This document shows, piece by piece, positions 59,336 through 64,000 of a stretch of DNA of 64,000 nucleotides. Location: positions 1 through 64,000 of the forward strand of contig JAFWKK010000040.1 in the NCBI GenBank assembly GCA_017514235.1. Direction: 5' to 3'. Under the pieces are notes generated by a model. It did no database searches. It saw only the letters and a list, made by a program, of their open reading frames with translations, and had not been told where the DNA came from. The position numbers were made by a program, and so were the translations under genes. How positions within the stretch are numbered: position 1 is the stretch's first letter; each line of letters opens with the position of its first letter. Source of the DNA: Kiritimatiellia bacterium. GTDB lineage: Bacteria > Verrucomicrobiota > Kiritimatiellia > RFP12 > UBA1067.

Positions 59336-61255
59336 ATGGAAACGAAAAAGAATCCTTTCAAGGCCGAGATCGCCGAGATGCTCGACCTCGTCGTGAACTC
59401 GCTCTACTCCAAGAAGGAGATATTCCTGCGCGAGCTGATCTCCAACGCCTCCGACGCGATCGACCGCGCCAAGTTCCTGGGGCTCACCGACAAGTCGTTG
59501 ATCGCCGACAGCCCCGAGTGGAAGATACAGATCGCCGCCAACCGCGAGGCTAAGACGCTGATGGTGTCCGACAACGGCATAGGCATGGACGCCGATGACC
59601 TGGAGAACAACCTCGGCACTATCGCGCGTTCCGGCACGAAGAAATTCCGTGAGATGCTGAAGGAGAAGGGAGGGGAGTCGCTTCCTGAACTGATCGGCCA
59701 GTTCGGCGTCGGGTTCTATGCCGCGTTCATGGTGGCCGACAGGGTGACGGTCGAAACGCTGAAGCGAGGCACCGAAGCTCCGCTCAAGTGGGAGTCAGAC
59801 ATGTCGGGCGGCTATACTGTCTCCGATGGCGAGCGTGACTTCCCCGGCACGTCCGTCACGTTGCATCTGCGGGACGACCAGCTCGAATACCTGGACTGGT
59901 GGAGGGCCGGAGAACTTGTGAAGAAGTACTCCGACTTCATCGCGTATCCGATCTACTTCCGCGAGATCGTCAAGGAAACTCCGCCGCCTGCAGACGAAAA
60001 GGCCGCAAAGGCGGCCGAGGAGGAGAAGAAGCGCCGCGAAGAACGCGAGGCGAAGCCGCTGAACACGATGGTCGCGCTCTGGAAGCGCGCCAAGAAGGAC
60101 GTCAAGCAAGAGGAGTACGACGAGTTCTACAAGCACCTCACGCATGACTGGGAGGCGCCGTTCGAGACGATACCGTTCTCCGGCGAGGGTGCCGTCGAGT
60201 TCAAGGCGCTCCTCTTCCTGCCGAAAAAGGCGACGATGGAGCTGTTCATGCCGCAGCAGAAGCGCGGCCTCTCGCTCTACGTGCGAAACGTGTTCATAGG
60301 CGACGACATCGAAATGCTGCTTCCGAACTGGCTCAGGTTCGTGAAGGGCGTTGTCGACTCCAGCGACCTGCCGCTAAACGTCTCGCGCGAGATGTTGCAG
60401 GACGATGCAATCGTCCAGAAGATCAAAAGTGCCGTCACAGCCAAGGTGCTCTCGACGTTTGAAGACCTTAAGAAGAAAGATGCGAAGCGTTATGACGAAT
60501 TCTGGTCCGCCTTCGGCACGGTCGTGAAGGAGGGAGTCCACACCGACTATGCGAACGCCGACCGCATCAAGAAGCTCCTGAAGTACCCGACCGCCCGTTC
60601 GGACACAGGCAAGACCGTGTTCCTGGAGGATTACGTGAAGGACATGGCTCCCGGGCAGAAGGACATCTACTACCTCTGCGCCGAGCGCGAGGAGGACGCG
60701 CGCCGCGCCCCGCAGCTGGAGGCCGCGCGCAAGCACGGCTGCGACGTGCTGCTGTGGTGCGATCCGGTAGACGACTACCTCACCGAATCCCTGCGCGAGT
60801 TCGACGGCAAGTCGTTCGTGGATGTCGCCAAGGGTGACGTGCAGTTCGGGAGCGACGACGAGAAGAAAGCCGAGAAGGAGGCGAACGAGAAGGCCGCAGC
60901 AGACCTCAAGCCGGTCCTCGAGCGCGTGAAGAAGGAGCTTGGCGACAAGGTGTCGGACGTGCGCGTCTCGACGCGTCTCACCGACTCTCCCTGCTGTCTT
61001 GTCGCGCAGGAGCATGCCCTGCCGCCGTCAATGGTGCGCATGATGCGTGCGATGAAGCAGGACGTTCCGGACGAGAAGCGCATCTTCGAGATCAACGCCT
61101 CCCATCCGCTTGTCGCGAAGCTGAAGGGCCTGGAGGGCGCCGCGTTCGGCGATGCGGTCGAGCTGCTCTATGACTCCGCGCTCATCGCAGAGGGCTCGCC
61201 AGTCGCTGACGGGGCCAAGTTCGCGAAGCTCCTCGCCGACCTGATGATGAAGTAG
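59336..61255 (+). CDS. htpG: Chaperone protein HtpG (Hsp90)
   Basis: 639 residues, full length. The ATPase domain has 'LYSKKEIFLRELISNASDAI' (catalytic Glu and Mg-binding Asn), 'VSDNGIGMDADDLENNLGTI' and 'LIGQFGVGFYAAFMVADRVT'. A charged linker ('EKAAKAAEEEKKRREEREAK') is followed by the middle domain ('RGLSLYVRNVFIGDDIEMLL', 'LPLNVSREMLQDDAIVQKIK') and the C-terminal dimerisation domain ('DAVELLYDSALIAEGSPVAD'). It refolds client proteins by ATP-driven opening and closing. Transcribed from a near-leaderless promoter, with the amidohydrolase following at once. Confidence 0.97.
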   Translation: METKKNPFKAEIAEMLDLVVNSLYSKKEIFLRELISNASDAIDRAKFLGLTDKSLIADSPEWKIQIAANREAKTLMVSDNGIGMDADDLENNLGTIARSGTKKFREMLKEKGGESLPELIGQFGVGFYAAFMVADRVTVETLKRGTEAPLKWESDMSGGYTVSDGERDFPGTSVTLHLRDDQLEYLDWWRAGELVKKYSDFIAYPIYFREIVKETPPPADEKAAKAAEEEKKRREEREAKPLNTMVALWKRAKKDVKQEEYDEFYKHLTHDWEAPFETIPFSGEGAVEFKALLFLPKKATMELFMPQQKRGLSLYVRNVFIGDDIEMLLPNWLRFVKGVVDSSDLPLNVSREMLQDDAIVQKIKSAVTAKVLSTFEDLKKKDAKRYDEFWSAFGTVVKEGVHTDYANADRIKKLLKYPTARSDTGKTVFLEDYVKDMAPGQKDIYYLCAEREEDARRAPQLEAARKHGCDVLLWCDPVDDYLTESLREFDGKSFVDVAKGDVQFGSDDEKKAEKEANEKAAADLKPVLERVKKELGDKVSDVRVSTRLTDSPCCLVAQEHALPPSMVRMMRAMKQDVPDEKRIFEINASHPLVAKLKGLEGAAFGDAVELLYDSALIAEGSPVADGAKFAKLLADLMMK

Positions 61256-61263
61256 GGTTGGCG

Positions 61264-63470
<2,207 letters not shown>

Positions 63471-63494
63471 GGCTGGCTTAAGGCAGCAAACAAG

Positions 63495-63534
63495 CAGCCG
63501 CGCGGGACGAATGCCCCGCGCGGCTGTCGTTTTT
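63495..63534 (+). terminator. Rho-independent terminator of eno
   Basis: CAGCCGCGCGGG (63495-63506) pairs perfectly with CCCGCGCGGCTG (63515-63526) over 12 bp, followed by TCGTTTTT. It may also serve the convergent outer-membrane gene on the other strand, although its A-run there is weak. Confidence 0.9.
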
Positions 63535-63552
63535 GTCGGCAGTCCCCGTGTA

Positions 63553-64000
63553 TTAGAACTGGTATTGCACCGAGAGAACGAATCCGCCGCCGACGCCGAG
63601 GTCTTTTGTCTTGCCGTAGCGGTAGAACTTGTCCTTGTCGCCCGTGTAGGCGTAGGCGCCGACGAGCGTCAGGGAGTCGGTCACGAACCACGCGACGTGC
63701 CCGTCGAAGTAATCGTGGTTGGTTATGCCGTCGCCGACGTTCACCCCCTGCTTGTACTCGAAGCCGATCGCAACCTGCTCGACCGGGATGAGATCGATGT
63801 TGGCGAACACTGATGCGCCGTAGTCGTTGTGACCGACGACGCCGTTCACCACCTCGTCCGAGAGCAGTCCGCCGACGGATATCAGCACCGGGATGGGGGT
63901 TTGCGTGATGAGCTTGGACGCCACCACGTAGGCGTCGAATCCGTCGTGGTCGAGCCCGAGCGCATCGACAGTCTTGGAGTCGGTGTACTTGTACACGCCG
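63553..64000 (-). CDS. Outer-membrane barrel protein, C-terminal part (5' end outside window)
   Basis: 149 codons are visible, open at the right edge. The sequence consists of alternating amphipathic strands ('YGASVFANIDLIPVEQVAIG', 'GHVAWFVTDSLTLVGAYAYT') and ends 'GGGFVLSVQYQF' with a terminal phenylalanine, typical of a BAM substrate. The composition and strand spacing recall DUF3034-type outer-membrane proteins. The signal peptide and N-terminal barrel lie beyond 64000, so neither length nor pore type can be judged. It converges with eno. Confidence 0.7.
   Translation of the reverse strand, partial: GVYKYTDSKTVDALGLDHDGFDAYVVASKLITQTPIPVLISVGGLLSDEVVNGVVGHNDYGASVFANIDLIPVEQVAIGFEYKQGVNVGDGITNHDYFDGHVAWFVTDSLTLVGAYAYTGDKDKFYRYGKTKDLGVGGGFVLSVQYQF

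Overview
The window looks like a chromosomal segment of an anaerobic, probably gut- or rumen-associated member of the PVC superphylum. Kiritimatiellota is my best guess, but there is no rRNA gene here to confirm it. The clues are moderately high GC, tandem secreted SUMF1/FGE-fold proteins, a DUF1080 / Gfo-Idh-MocA / PIG-L / GH28 / tannase saccharolytic cluster, Na+-decarboxylase pump subunits (OadB, biotin-carrier OadG), and an ExbB-ExbD-ExbD operon whose TonB-like partner carries a prenyltransferase-type alpha-toroid. Many genes have an extended -10 (TGnTATAAT) only 6-16 nt from the ATG and no Shine-Dalgarno sequence, so leaderless or very-short-leader transcription is common.

Region 1 (1-18.7 kb) is an accessory, mostly minus-strand mosaic. 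It holds small redox proteins (flavodoxin-like and FMN-reductase-like), a TetR regulator, a LacI/AraC-type XylR-like regulator, LemA with a large membrane partner, an MBL hydrolase, NudC, a macrodomain protein, a RhuM-Fic fusion and a sigma-54 activator. It contains two GxxExxY genes, each bracketed by inverted CTCTGCG-type repeats, and several N-terminal gene stubs (aldo/keto reductase, flavodoxin, SDR, CrcB, NafY-like, lipase) that keep a start codon and first motif but have lost the body of the gene.

Region 2 (18.7-25.1 kb) is one minus-strand operon that runs ECF sigma factor, small membrane protein (anti-sigma position), OadG-biotin carrier, OadB, Kef-type antiporter fused to PTS-EIIA, 42-aa membrane peptide, TatA-like protein, CaCA-type Ca2+/Na+ exchanger. 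It appears to be a sodium-bioenergetics and ion-homeostasis unit. An 840-bp gene-poor stretch with a palindromic repeat and a tRNA-Pro(UGG) gene follow.

Region 3 (26.1-37.2 kb): a METTL25/RRNAD1-like methyltransferase and truA diverge from a shared 48-bp promoter region. Next comes a seven-gene plus-strand operon: giant TPR protein, small repeat protein, ExbB, ExbD, ExbD, TonB-like alpha-toroid protein, outer-membrane beta-barrel. This is the strongest candidate for an undescribed envelope machine.

Region 4 (37.3-58 kb) is a plus-strand carbohydrate and ester degradation cluster. It has two HGSNAT/DUF5009-like membrane acyltransferases flanking a GH28 protein, three SUMF1 proteins, a PIG-L deacetylase, a Tat-exported Gfo/Idh/MocA oxidoreductase, a two-domain DUF1080 protein, a duplicated cysteine-hydrolase-like protein, a GH42-like glycosidase and two tannase-family esterases. 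Together these would de-esterify and depolymerise plant polysaccharide, probably pectin or phenolic-decorated hemicellulose.

Region 5 (58-64 kb) is housekeeping: a LolC/E-type permease divergent from htpG, an amidohydrolase, enolase with a strong terminator, and a convergent outer-membrane protein cut by the window end.
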